This document shows positions 26,363 to 35,288 of a DNA stretch of 64,000 bases, in pieces. The position numbers were made by a program, and so were the translations under genes. The DNA lies in contig NZ_JAFLRF010000002.1 of NCBI RefSeq assembly GCF_017315705.1, forward strand, positions 62,001-126,000. The letters are read 5' to 3'. Source of the DNA: Trinickia mobilis (GTDB lineage Bacteria; Pseudomonadota; Gammaproteobacteria; Burkholderiales; Burkholderiaceae). Under the pieces are notes generated by a model, which was given only the letters and a program-made list of their open reading frames with translations, was not told the DNA's origin and ran no database searches. Every line of letters begins with the position of its first letter. Positions within the stretch are counted from its first letter, which is position 1.

Positions 26363-26804
26363 CTCCCCCAACATCGCTCCCACAGATATCTGGAGCTTCA
26401 CTACCGCTTTTATTCAAGTGGTCCGATCGCAAAACATGGACGTGTTCGCCGAACTATTGAGCGGCATTCGGGAAGAAGAGAGAAACGAATACGTAACGTT
26501 TTACACCGCGGACCCGATAACCTTGCCGTCCGGCGAGCGCTTAAGAGCAATCTCGATATCCGAAAATCGATACAGAAAGCGAATCGGCGCCGGCTTCGAG
26601 ATTTCGAACCGCTGCATTTCCCGCGACGAGGTCAAGCAACACTATCCTGGTTGGCGTGTGGTTGAAGCCCCGCGCGGCGGCAGCTTAGAGGAGCAAACGC
26701 TGTTTCAAGTCGATGTCGACGGTTACGCCTATACATTCGGCTTTGCCGAAAAGGCACCCGACTGCCTCAATTCGATCAGTGTCGGCCGTTTGCGCAAACA
26801 TTGA
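26340..26804 (+). CDS. Putative immunity protein 2 (diverged paralogue)
   Basis: The product is 154 aa from a GTG start (VKATQENSSPNIAP), overlapping the orphan toxin tail by 23 nt as in the first copy. Shared with immunity protein 1 are IWSFTTAF, NRCISRDEVKQHYPGWR, PRGGSLEE and the C-terminal YAYTFGFAEKAPDCLNS. The region between (VRSQNMDVFAELLSGIREEE, ENRYRKRIGAG) differs at most positions, as expected if it recognises a different toxin variant. It converges with bceK 57 bp away. Confidence 0.6.
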   Translation: MKATQENSSPNIAPTDIWSFTTAFIQVVRSQNMDVFAELLSGIREEERNEYVTFYTADPITLPSGERLRAISISENRYRKRIGAGFEISNRCISRDEVKQHYPGWRVVEAPRGGSLEEQTLFQVDVDGYAYTFGFAEKAPDCLNSISVGRLRKH

Positions 26805-26861
26805 CGGCCCGAGGGGCCAGCCCCATGCGCCGCGCTCGCCATTGCCACTCCATCTCCAACC

Positions 26862-28082
26862 TCACCCCGCCGCAATCGCCTCCGAATACACCTCGGCCAC
26901 CCGCCGCGCGATCACCGCGTTGTCGAAATGGTCCCGCGCATAGGCGTGGCAGGCTTGCGCGTCGGGCAGCGCGATCTCCCCGTCGAGCACCGCCCCGACC
27001 CCTTCGGCGATCGCCCCGGCCCCGGTCGAGCGCAGCACGAGGTCCTTCGACAGCCCCGCCACGGCCTCCGGCAGACCGCCGACCGGCGTCACCAGCACGG
27101 GCGTACCCGCAGCAAGCGATTCGACCGTGATCAAACCGAACCCTTCCAAAGCCACCGTCGGCACCACGCTGATCGTCGCCGCGCGGTACAGCGCGGCCAG
27201 ATGCTCGTCGGGGACGAAGCCGAGCAGCTTCACGTTGTCCTGGAGCCCGCTCGCGTCGATGCGCGCCTGCAGCTCGTCTTGCAGCCGCCCCTTCCCGGCG
27301 ATCAGCAGCAGCACGTCCGGGTGCCGCTCCTTCACCACCTTGATCGCGTCGATCAGATCCTCGAGCCCCATGCGCCTGACGAGCCGCCGCACCGCCAGCA
27401 CGAGCGGCCGGTCCTGCGGCAGTTGCAGGCGCCGGCGCGCCTCGCGCTTCGTGATATCCAGATCGAACTGCGCGACGTTCACGCAGCCCGGCACCACGCG
27501 GATGCGGTCCGGCGCGATGCCGTAGCGCGAACTCAGAATCTGCCCGAACGCCTCCGACAGCACGATCAGCCGCGACGAGCGCGCGTACACCGTGCGCTCC
27601 AGCATGTGCTTCGCGCGCTGCCCGAGCGAATCGGCGCCTTCGACGTGGCTCTCGTCCGCCCACGGCCCCTGGAAATGCGACACCTGCGGAATGCCGCGCA
27701 GCACGTCGAGGCCGGGAAACGTATACAGCGCGAAGTGCGACGAAATCACATCGGGCCGCTCTTCGCGCACGACGTTCGCGAGCATCTTGCGCGCCGCCAT
27801 CAGGCGCAGCGGCAGCGAGCGCGCAGCCGGACCGAAGCCCTGGATCGCGCCGCCGGTATCGGCGGCGACGCGCGGCGAGCCCGCCACCATCCCGCGCACC
27901 GCGACGCCCGCCCCGGGCAGCGCGCCGACGAGCGAGTAATACATGCGGTCGAGGCCGCCCGCGCGCTCGGGAAACCAGTGCATGCCGATTTGCAGCGACT
28001 TGATCGGGCGCGCGGGCCGGCCGCCGGGGGCGGCATCCGTCGCGCGAAAAGCAAGGATTCGTGCCGCAGCAGCTTGGCTCAT
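26862..28082 (-). CDS. bceK: Glycosyltransferase family 4 (cepacian BceK)
   Basis: The product is 406 aa, a GT-B retaining glycosyltransferase. The acceptor domain has GMHWFPERAGGLDRMYYSLV. The donor domain has VVPGCVNVAQFDLD, LVLAVRRLVRRMGLEDLIDA and the family EX7E motif in EGFGLITVESLAAGTPVLVT. It would transfer a sugar to the growing cepacian repeat unit at the cytoplasmic membrane face. The ATG overlaps the bceJ stop (ATGA). It is the last gene of the bceB-bceK run. Naming relies on position in the conserved bce order. Confidence 0.85.
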   Translation of the reverse strand: MSQAAAARILAFRATDAAPGGRPARPIKSLQIGMHWFPERAGGLDRMYYSLVGALPGAGVAVRGMVAGSPRVAADTGGAIQGFGPAARSLPLRLMAARKMLANVVREERPDVISSHFALYTFPGLDVLRGIPQVSHFQGPWADESHVEGADSLGQRAKHMLERTVYARSSRLIVLSEAFGQILSSRYGIAPDRIRVVPGCVNVAQFDLDITKREARRRLQLPQDRPLVLAVRRLVRRMGLEDLIDAIKVVKERHPDVLLLIAGKGRLQDELQARIDASGLQDNVKLLGFVPDEHLAALYRAATISVVPTVALEGFGLITVESLAAGTPVLVTPVGGLPEAVAGLSKDLVLRSTGAGAIAEGVGAVLDGEIALPDAQACHAYARDHFDNAVIARRVAEVYSEAIAAG

Positions 28083-29287
28083 GACTGTTTCGCTCCTTCG
28101 TTGGGCGCAAACTGCGCCGGTGCGAGATTCGAATTCGTGCGGGCGCGCAGCTCGCCCTTCGCGTCGGCCATCTGCCGGTACAGCGCGATGTATTGCATCG
28201 CCATGCGCGACCAGCCGAAATCGCGCGCGAGCCGGCTCGCGGCGGCGCCCATCGCGCAGCGCGTGCGGTCGTCGCTCGCGAGTCCCGCGATCGCGTTCGC
28301 GAGCGCAGGCGCGTCGTCGGGATCGTCGAGGACGATGCCGCATTCGGGCGTGATGATCTCGGCGCCGCCCGCCGTGCGCGCCGTCACGACCGGCAAGCCC
28401 GCCGCCATCGCTTCGAGCAGCGACAGGCTCATCGCCTCGTAGCGCGACGGAAACACGAACGCATCGACCGAATGCATCAAAGCCGGCATCTCCTTCACGA
28501 GCCCGAGAAAGTGCACGCGCGATTCGATCTTCAGCGCGCGCGCCTCGTCCGGATAGGGGCTGCCCGGCAAATAGCCGGCCACGGCGAGATGAACGTGCTG
28601 GGACAGACGCGTGAGCGCTTGCAGCACGGTGCCGAGGTTCTTGCGCGGCGTGCGCAAGTCGCCGACGAACAGCAGCACAAACGCATCCGGCGGCAAACCG
28701 AATTTGCGGCGATCGCCGAGCGCCGCCGCGAACGTCTCGGTATCGACGCCGTTGTAGATCACGCCGACCTTCTGCGCGGGCACGCCGGTATGGCGGATTT
28801 CGGCGGCGACTTTCTGCGAGACGGCGGCGACCATGCGCGAGCGCCGATAGGCCCAGCGTTCGAGCCGCGAGTTGAGGTACGTATAGACGAACTGATACCC
28901 GGACCACAGGCCCTTGCCCAAGCCGAACGGGTAGTACGGGCTCGCGAACCAGCCGCCGTGCACGAAGTGCGCGGTGTTCACGTCGGCATGCGCCCACGAG
29001 ATGAAGCCGTTCACGTGCAGCACGTCATATTCGTCGCGGTGCTGCTTCAGCCACAGTCCGCTTTTCAACGCGAACACCTGCTGGCGCAGCAGATTCGACG
29101 GCCAGCCGCGGCCGATGCGGATCGGCACCCAGCGCACGCGCGGGTTCGCAAGCAGTTCCGGCGCGACGTGCGAAGCGATCAGCGTCACCGAGATGTTTTC
29201 TTCCAGCGCGGCGCGCGCGATTTCGTAGTTGACGCGGCCTTGTCCGTCGTTATGACGTACCACGTGCGTAACAATGGCGACTCTCAA
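28079..29287 (-). CDS. bceJ: Glycosyltransferase family 4 (cepacian BceJ)
   Basis: The product is 402 aa. The start is a TTG (LRVAIVTHVVRHNDGQGRVN) overlapping the bceI stop as TTGA, with GGGGGAG upstream; no ATG fits the domain start. GT-B features are VIYNGVDTETFAAALG, LLFVGDLRTPRKNLGTVLQA, and PSRYEAMSLSLLEAMAAGLP (EX7E motif). It adds one of the sugars of the cepacian repeat. Overlaps at both ends imply translational coupling with bceI and bceK. Confidence 0.85.
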   Translation of the reverse strand: MRVAIVTHVVRHNDGQGRVNYEIARAALEENISVTLIASHVAPELLANPRVRWVPIRIGRGWPSNLLRQQVFALKSGLWLKQHRDEYDVLHVNGFISWAHADVNTAHFVHGGWFASPYYPFGLGKGLWSGYQFVYTYLNSRLERWAYRRSRMVAAVSQKVAAEIRHTGVPAQKVGVIYNGVDTETFAAALGDRRKFGLPPDAFVLLFVGDLRTPRKNLGTVLQALTRLSQHVHLAVAGYLPGSPYPDEARALKIESRVHFLGLVKEMPALMHSVDAFVFPSRYEAMSLSLLEAMAAGLPVVTARTAGGAEIITPECGIVLDDPDDAPALANAIAGLASDDRTRCAMGAAASRLARDFGWSRMAMQYIALYRQMADAKGELRARTNSNLAPAQFAPNEGAKQS

Positions 29288-30771
29288 TTTGACGGACTCC
29301 CCCGTAAAAGCCGCAAGCGCTGGATCTTCTGCCAGTGCGCGGCGGACAGCAGTAAAAACACGCTCATGAAGAGCAGCAGGCCCCCGGTGCCGATGAGCGA
29401 ATTGGTAAAGACGAGCATCGCGAACACCGCGAGCGCGAGGCTCAGGCAGGCCGCGGCGAACTTGTCGTCGCCGAGCGCGAACGACGCGCGCACGGCGCGC
29501 GCAAGCAGCCACACGATGCCGGAGAGATAGAGCAGCGTGCCCGGCCAGCCGAGCACGAACGGGATGTTCATCACGCCGCTGTCGAAGTTGCCGTACTTGC
29601 CGAGTTCGCCGCCGTCGTTCGAGAGCTTCGTCGACGTGCCCGTCGCGCCCATGCCTTCGCCGGAGACGTCGGTAAACGCGGTCTGCGCGAACGTCGCGTA
29701 GAACTGGTTGCGCGCTTCGTAGCTCTGGTCGTCGTGGAGATTGCCGACCGTCTGCAGGCGCGTCGACAAGCGGTCGGCGACCGGCCCCACCGCGAGCAGC
29801 GGCACGCTCAATCCGGCGAGCAAGACGGCGCTCATGATGATCCGCACGCGCACGCGGTTGCTCGATTTCGCGAGCTGGATCACGACGGCGATCACCCAGC
29901 CGCCCCACGTCGAGCGCACCAGGCTCAAGCAGAACGCGATGAAGCCCGCCGCGCCCGCGAGCCAGCGAATCCGCTGCGCGGCCGCGAGCACGAAGACGAG
30001 CGAGCCCATCATCGCGAACGCAAACGGTCCCGACGAGTTCATCGTGCTGAACACGCGCACGCCGAACGGCACGGGGTCGCCTTGCGAATTCATCTGCGAG
30101 CCGAGCATCCACAGCGCGTCCCACGGCGGCATCACGAAGAACTGCACCATGCCGTAGACGCCCATGATCAGCATCCCCCAGACGAACGCCGAGAGGATCG
30201 CCTCGCGATACTGCGGATAGTTGCGCGAGTCGGCCATGATGTGAAAGCCGATCAGGATCGGATAGACCCAGTTCGCGAGGTCGTAGACGGCTGCGAGCGG
30301 GCCGCTCGCGACCACGCCGACGAGGAACGCGTAGATGAGGCCGAGCAGGACCAGGAGCACCGGCAGGCCGCGCCGCTGCGCGAGCATCCGGTAGTGGCGC
30401 AGGAGCGTGAGGCCGCTCAGCATCGTCACGGCGAGCGGTGCGATCTGGATCAGGCTCGTCGGCGTGAACGCGCCTTTCGCAAAGTCGGCCAGACGCCGCA
30501 CCTCGGGGCTCAGGAACCACATCCACCACATGAAGCCGACATAGCGCGCGGGGCTCTTGAAGTAGAGCCAGAGGCCGGCCATCGTCGCGAGGACCGGGAA
30601 GGCGAGCGTGAGAACCGTGCCCTGATGCGCGGCGATCAGGACGAGCGTGATGAACCACAGGATCGCCTGCGCCGCCCAGTGCTTCGGGTCGGTGCTGAAG
30701 AGGCCGCGCTTCGCGCTTTTCGCTTCGGCCGATGCAGCCCTGAAGTTGCGTACGAGGTCGGGAGTGCTCAT
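29284..30771 (-). CDS. bceI: Polysaccharide polymerase-like membrane protein (BceI)
   Basis: The product is 495 aa with about 10-12 hydrophobic segments (for example AILWFITLVLIAAHQGTVL and VMLSGLTLLRHY). A large hydrophilic loop lies near residues 330-400 (RLSTRLQTVGNLHDDQSYEA). This is the pattern of Wzy/O-antigen-ligase-type polymerases. It would polymerise lipid-linked repeat units in the periplasm. It lies 7 bp after bceH, and its stop overlaps the bceJ TTG start. A second polymerase (BceQ) is known in the separate bce-II locus, which is not in this window. Confidence 0.8.
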   Translation of the reverse strand: MSTPDLVRNFRAASAEAKSAKRGLFSTDPKHWAAQAILWFITLVLIAAHQGTVLTLAFPVLATMAGLWLYFKSPARYVGFMWWMWFLSPEVRRLADFAKGAFTPTSLIQIAPLAVTMLSGLTLLRHYRMLAQRRGLPVLLVLLGLIYAFLVGVVASGPLAAVYDLANWVYPILIGFHIMADSRNYPQYREAILSAFVWGMLIMGVYGMVQFFVMPPWDALWMLGSQMNSQGDPVPFGVRVFSTMNSSGPFAFAMMGSLVFVLAAAQRIRWLAGAAGFIAFCLSLVRSTWGGWVIAVVIQLAKSSNRVRVRIIMSAVLLAGLSVPLLAVGPVADRLSTRLQTVGNLHDDQSYEARNQFYATFAQTAFTDVSGEGMGATGTSTKLSNDGGELGKYGNFDSGVMNIPFVLGWPGTLLYLSGIVWLLARAVRASFALGDDKFAAACLSLALAVFAMLVFTNSLIGTGGLLLFMSVFLLLSAAHWQKIQRLRLLRGSPSN

Positions 30772-30778
30772 GCGGACT

Positions 30779-31933
30779 TTAGCGGCGCTCGATCGGGACG
30801 GCGCGCTCGGCGATCCGTACGTCGCGAGCGCTATTACGCTCGCGAACCGCAGGTGCGCCGCGCTCGCTGAGCATCGCGCGCGTGATCTGCACGTGCTGCT
30901 GCGCGAAGTGCTGCGTCGTCAGTCGGCGGGCGGTCAATTGCGCGCCGGCTGCCCACACGCGGCTCAGCGTCGCCTCGGGATGCGCCGCGAGAGCGTCGGC
31001 GGCGCGGCGCAGCGCGGCGGCATCGTGCGGCGGCACGTAGCTCACTTGTTGCGCGGTGAAGTAGTCGCGCAGGCCGCCTACGTCGGTTGCGATCACCGGC
31101 TTGCCGAGCGCCGCCGCTTCCAGCACGACCGTGATGCCCGAGGCGTGGTAGTTCGGCCGCAGCGGCACCACCACGAGATCCGCCCAGTCGTACAGCTCGC
31201 GCTGCTTCGCGAGCCCGGAAGCGGGCGCGATCTGCACGTTCGGCGCATGGAGCGCTTGCGGGATCTTGCGGCGCGTCGCAAGCCGCACCGTATAGCGCGG
31301 ATCGTTGCCGAACGCTTTGACGAGCGTGGTCCAATCGCGGTCGCGGTCGTTGCCGATCGCGGCGATCCGCAGCGGCGCATGCGGCTGCCACGTGTGCGGC
31401 TCCGCAAGCGGAAAGTCTGTCATGTTCAGGCCGTAGTGGACGCGGATCGCATCGCGCTTCAAATAGCGGCGGCACAGCTCGGCGTTGTCGCGCGCGAGCG
31501 TCGTCAGCACGTCGGCGCGCGCGAGCAGTTTGCGATAGACCCAGCGGCGCAGCGCGCCGTAGCCGCGCCACTTGTCGAAGAGCCACACGCTTTGCGCGAG
31601 CAGCAACGGCTTCCTGCCGCGCTCGCCGGCCAAGAGCAGCACGAGCGCGACGGCCAGATGCTCGGCTTCGGTGTGCGTCCAGATCACGTCGGAGCGCAGG
31701 ATCTCATCGCGATTGCGCAGCGTGTGGATCAGATCGAAGCCGAGCACCAGCTTGAGCGCGCGGCGCGCGACGCTCACGGGCTTGCTTTCCTTCGCGTCGC
31801 ACGAATAGGTCAGCGCGAACTCGTCCGACTCCGCATGGTGATAGCCGTACAGACAGCCGAAGTCTTCGCCCTTGCGGTAGACGCGCGGGTCGGCGCCGTA
31901 GAAGAGGTGCACGTGCACTTTGGTCGCTTGCAT
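30779..31933 (-). CDS. bceH: Glycosyltransferase (cepacian BceH)
   Basis: The product is 384 aa from MQATKVHVHLFYGADPRVY. GT-B-like C-terminal features are LRIAAIGNDRDRDWTTLVKA, LVVVPLRPNYHASGITVVLE and AAALGKPVIATDVGGL, resembling family 1/4 transferases. It presumably transfers a sugar during repeat-unit assembly. The spacing is 101 bp after bceG and 7 bp before bceI. A longer frame extends upstream to 32560, but it only shadows bceG. Confidence 0.8.
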   Translation of the reverse strand: MQATKVHVHLFYGADPRVYRKGEDFGCLYGYHHAESDEFALTYSCDAKESKPVSVARRALKLVLGFDLIHTLRNRDEILRSDVIWTHTEAEHLAVALVLLLAGERGRKPLLLAQSVWLFDKWRGYGALRRWVYRKLLARADVLTTLARDNAELCRRYLKRDAIRVHYGLNMTDFPLAEPHTWQPHAPLRIAAIGNDRDRDWTTLVKAFGNDPRYTVRLATRRKIPQALHAPNVQIAPASGLAKQRELYDWADLVVVPLRPNYHASGITVVLEAAALGKPVIATDVGGLRDYFTAQQVSYVPPHDAAALRRAADALAAHPEATLSRVWAAGAQLTARRLTTQHFAQQHVQITRAMLSERGAPAVRERNSARDVRIAERAVPIERR

Positions 31934-32034
31934 GCTTGAACTCCGGTGAGCCGGTGTGGGGGGCGCGTGGTCGTTCGCCGGCGGCGGGCTGCGGCGGGCC
32001 GCTCGCGCATCGGCTGCAGCGCGCCGAGCGCCGG

Positions 32035-32958
32035 TCACGGCGTCACCCGCCGCGCGTCTTGCGCGCCGAGGCGCACCGCGCGCCAGCGCGAGCGGACGGC
32101 CGCGCCGTTCTTCGAGGCCGCCGACAGCACCGCGTGCACGAAGCCCGGATACACGCGCGTGCCGACCAGCGTGTACCACCACCACGCGGTCTCGCGCTTG
32201 AGCGGCGGCAAGTGCTCGCGCAGCACGAGATGCAGGTTGTAGGCGGCGTTGCGCACCGCGGCCATCGTCTGCACGTCGCGCCTGTTGTCGTCGAAACGCT
32301 CGGCGGGGTAGTGATCGACGGCCACGTGCGGGTCGTACATGAGCTTCCAGCCCGCGCGCTTGACGCCCATGCTGAACGCCATGTCGTTGTGGACTTGCGC
32401 GCCCGCGCCGCGCAAACGCTCGTCGAAGCGCAGGTTCGCAATCGCGGCGCGCCGGTAGCTCATGTTCGCGCCCTTGAGCATGTCGACTTCGCGCGCGGCG
32501 CCCACGCCGAGATGGTGATTGCCGATGATCTTGCCCGACGGCAGGATCTTGCCGACGCACTCGCGCCGGCCGTCGAGAATGCGGCCCCTTTCGTGCACCC
32601 AGTCGCGTCCGCCGAGCGCGCCGAGCTGCGGGTCCAGCTTGAACGCCGCGGCGATGCGCAGGAGCCAGTCGGGGCGCGGCGCGGCATCGTCGTCGGTGAT
32701 CGCGATCACGTCGCCCGACGCGGCGTCGAGCCCGCGATTGAGCGCCGCAACCTGCCCCGGCACTTCGATCAGCGCGACGCAGAGCGGCAGCATGCCGCGC
32801 ACCGCAGGGTCGGCGAGCCGCTCATGCGTCGCGTCGTCCTCGGGCCGCGCGACGACGATCACTTCGTCGGGCTGCTTCGTCTGCCGCTGCAGCGCGATCA
32901 GGCAACGCGCGAGGTCGGCGGGACGGCGGTAGGTCGGAACCAGTACGGATAGCTTCAT
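32035..32958 (-). CDS. bceG: Glycosyltransferase family 2 (cepacian BceG)
   Basis: The product is 307 aa, a GT-A fold inverting transferase: MKLSVLVPTYRRPADLARCL, GQVAALNRGLDAASGD and the metal-binding ITDDDAAPRPDW. GANMSYRRAAI and AQVHNDMAFSMGVKRAG follow, then a C-terminal WWYTLVGTRVYPGFVH amphipathic segment. It is likely an early membrane-associated glycosyl or glucuronosyl transfer step for cepacian. It lies 7 bp after bceF in the operon. Confidence 0.87.
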   Translation of the reverse strand: MKLSVLVPTYRRPADLARCLIALQRQTKQPDEVIVVARPEDDATHERLADPAVRGMLPLCVALIEVPGQVAALNRGLDAASGDVIAITDDDAAPRPDWLLRIAAAFKLDPQLGALGGRDWVHERGRILDGRRECVGKILPSGKIIGNHHLGVGAAREVDMLKGANMSYRRAAIANLRFDERLRGAGAQVHNDMAFSMGVKRAGWKLMYDPHVAVDHYPAERFDDNRRDVQTMAAVRNAAYNLHLVLREHLPPLKRETAWWWYTLVGTRVYPGFVHAVLSAASKNGAAVRSRWRAVRLGAQDARRVTP

Positions 32959-32965
32959 GCGGTCC

Positions 32966-35200
32966 TCATGTACTCAGGTATTCCTGCACGGCCGCGTAGC
33001 CGGCACGCCCGTAGCCGCGCTGATGCCGCGGCATCGCGTTGAAGATGCCGCCTTGTACCTGGATGCCGGCCGCTCTCAGGCGCTTGAGCGAATCGGTGAT
33101 CTCGACTTCGTTGTGCATGCCCGAGCGCAGCACGAGGAAGGTCGAGCCGGCCAGCTCGGCGAAGATCGAGGCGTCGGTGACGGCGAGCACCGGCGGCGTG
33201 TCGACGAAGATCACTTCGTAGCGCTTGCTCAAGCCCTCCAGATACGTTTGCAGACGCGGCGACATCAGAAGTTCCGACGGATTCGGCGGACGCGTGCCGC
33301 TCGAGACGAAATCGAGGCCCGTCACGACGGTCGGACGAATCGCTTCCTCCAGCGAGATCTGTCCGCTCAGCAACTCCGAAAGGCCGTTTTCGCGCCGGCC
33401 GCCGATATAGCGCTCGAGCGAGCCGCGCCGCATGTCGCCGTCGATCAGCAGCACGCGCTTGCCGGAGTTCGCGAGGAGCACCGCGAGATTCATGGTCAAA
33501 AAGCTCTTGCCGATGCCGGGCGAGGGACCGGTCAGCACCGTGACACGATTCTTCGCGTCCATCAGCGTGAACTGCATCGACGTCCTCAAACTGCGCAGGC
33601 TTTCGACGCAGACATCCTTCGGCCGCAAGAGCGCGAGGATCGGACGGTCGACGCGATTCGCGCGCTCGTTCTGGAGATCGAGCTTGACGAGTTCCTGGCT
33701 GAGCGGCACGAGGCCATAGAGCGGCAGGCCGAAGTTGCGCTCGACGCGCTCGGGATCGTCGATGCCCGCGAACAGGTTGCGGCGCAGGAACACGACGCCC
33801 GTGCCGACGATGAGCCCCAGGAACACCGCCGCCGACAGGATCAGCATCTTCTTCGGCTTGACCGGCTCGCCGGGGCGCAGCGCGGCGTCGATCAGATGCA
33901 CGTTGCCGCCGGTGCCCGCCTTCTGCACGGCAAGCTCCTGCACGCGGTTGAGCAGCAGCACGTAGATGTCTTCGGCGACCTTCGCGTCGCGCTGCAGCGC
34001 GACCGCCTTCACTTCCGATGCGGGCAGGTCGCGGAAGCGGTCGGAGAACTTCTGCTGCTCGCCTTCGAGCTGCGAGAGCTGCTGCTTGGCGGTCTGCATG
34101 ACCGGGTTCTCGGCGCCGAAACGCTGCTCCATCGACGCGATCTGCAGGCGCAGCGCCGCGATCTGCTGCTCGTACTGGATGCTGCCTTCGAGGTAGACCT
34201 TCGCTTCGTCGCTCGCGTTGATCGAGCCGGACTTTTGCTGGTATTGCGTGAGCGCCGCCTCGGCGCGTTCGAGATCGGACTTCAGGCGCGGCTCTTCGCT
34301 CTGCAGGAAGCTCAGCATCTTGCTCGCCTCTTCCTGCTTGCTCGCGATGTGCTGGCGCAGGTATGACTGCGCGAGCGCATTGGCGATTTCCGCCGCGTGC
34401 GCCGGATCTTTGTCTTCGAGCGAGATTTCGATGACGCCCGTCTGCTTGCCTTGCTCCGACACCGTGATCGCCGATTGGAACGCGGTGATCGCGTCGAGAT
34501 CGTTCGCGCGCATCACCTTGAATTGCGTGCCGGGGCGCGCGACGAGCCGGCTGACCGTGATCGTCACGCCGCCGCCCTTTTCCTGCTCGCCGACGCGGCC
34601 CCGCAGGAGCAGCCCGCCGTCGGCGGTCTGCAGCGTGTACTGGCCGTCGCCGAGCGCGGTCATCGTGAGCTTTTCGTTTTCGAGCAACGGCGTCACTTCG
34701 ATCGAATCGACGTCGGCCATTTCGCCGCCCCACGCGTACGACTTGAGGCCGAGCCACGGCTTCGCCGGCTTGCCCGGTTCGGCGAGGTGCGCGGCGATGC
34801 TGCCCAAGAGCGGAATCGTCTTCGGCGTCACCGAGAAATTCAGCTTCCAGTGCTCGACCACCGGCGCGACGACGCCGCGGCTCTTGATCATTTCGATTTC
34901 GGCGTCGGTCGGCAGCGTCGGCGGGCCGCTGCTGATGACCGCGCCGGTTTGCGTCTGCGTGAGCGCCTGCGAGGTGTTGTCGCCCGCCTCCACGCGCACC
35001 TGCGCGTCGGCCGAGTAGATCGGCTTGGCGAGGTAGGTATAGAGCGCGGCCATCATGACGATCGTGAGCGCAATGCCGATCAGCCACCCGATGTCGTCGA
35101 GAATCACCTGCAGCAACTGGCCGAGGACGAGATCCTCCTCCTCGGTCTTGATCGCCGCGAGGGGGGCGGTATGGGTGTGCGTGCTCAAACTTGTGCTCAT
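32966..35200 (-). CDS. bceF: Chain-length regulator and BY-kinase (BceF)
   Basis: The product is 744 aa. The N-terminal Wzz-type region has a first membrane helix (IGWLIGIALTIVMMAALYTY) and a periplasmic coiled-coil rich stretch. A second helix follows (KKMLILSAAVFLGLIVGTGV, about residues 455-475). The cytoplasmic kinase domain has Walker A GPSPGIGKSFLTMN, Walker A' LLIDGDMRRGS and Walker B VIFVDTPPVL. It ends in a Tyr-containing tail (GYGRAGYAAVQEYLST) for autophosphorylation. It controls polymer length and export with BceE and is the substrate of the BceD phosphatase. Confidence 0.93.
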   Translation of the reverse strand: MSTSLSTHTHTAPLAAIKTEEEDLVLGQLLQVILDDIGWLIGIALTIVMMAALYTYLAKPIYSADAQVRVEAGDNTSQALTQTQTGAVISSGPPTLPTDAEIEMIKSRGVVAPVVEHWKLNFSVTPKTIPLLGSIAAHLAEPGKPAKPWLGLKSYAWGGEMADVDSIEVTPLLENEKLTMTALGDGQYTLQTADGGLLLRGRVGEQEKGGGVTITVSRLVARPGTQFKVMRANDLDAITAFQSAITVSEQGKQTGVIEISLEDKDPAHAAEIANALAQSYLRQHIASKQEEASKMLSFLQSEEPRLKSDLERAEAALTQYQQKSGSINASDEAKVYLEGSIQYEQQIAALRLQIASMEQRFGAENPVMQTAKQQLSQLEGEQQKFSDRFRDLPASEVKAVALQRDAKVAEDIYVLLLNRVQELAVQKAGTGGNVHLIDAALRPGEPVKPKKMLILSAAVFLGLIVGTGVVFLRRNLFAGIDDPERVERNFGLPLYGLVPLSQELVKLDLQNERANRVDRPILALLRPKDVCVESLRSLRTSMQFTLMDAKNRVTVLTGPSPGIGKSFLTMNLAVLLANSGKRVLLIDGDMRRGSLERYIGGRRENGLSELLSGQISLEEAIRPTVVTGLDFVSSGTRPPNPSELLMSPRLQTYLEGLSKRYEVIFVDTPPVLAVTDASIFAELAGSTFLVLRSGMHNEVEITDSLKRLRAAGIQVQGGIFNAMPRHQRGYGRAGYAAVQEYLST

Positions 35201-35288
35201 GCTTCGTTCCCGTTTCTGGTCACGGCCGCCGCCGAGCGGCAGCGGCCTAGGGGCCCTAAACTCATTTCGGTCACTTCGGTCGCTTCGG

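Larger units (their letters stand above)
25434..26804 (+). repeat. Tandem duplication of toxin tail plus immunity gene
   Basis: Segment 25434-26117 (starting at tcgaggtccaacgtgaaa) is repeated as 26127-26804 (starting ttgaggtacaacgtgaaa), a period of about 693 bp. Both units run from the codons after the toxin catalytic motif to the immunity stop. The ends are well conserved, while the middle of the immunity genes has diverged strongly. Confidence 0.85.

Noticed and set aside
28193-29530. Long plus-strand open frame across bceJ
   Set aside because: Antisense shadow with no motif; the minus-strand glycosyltransferase explains the conservation of the open frame.
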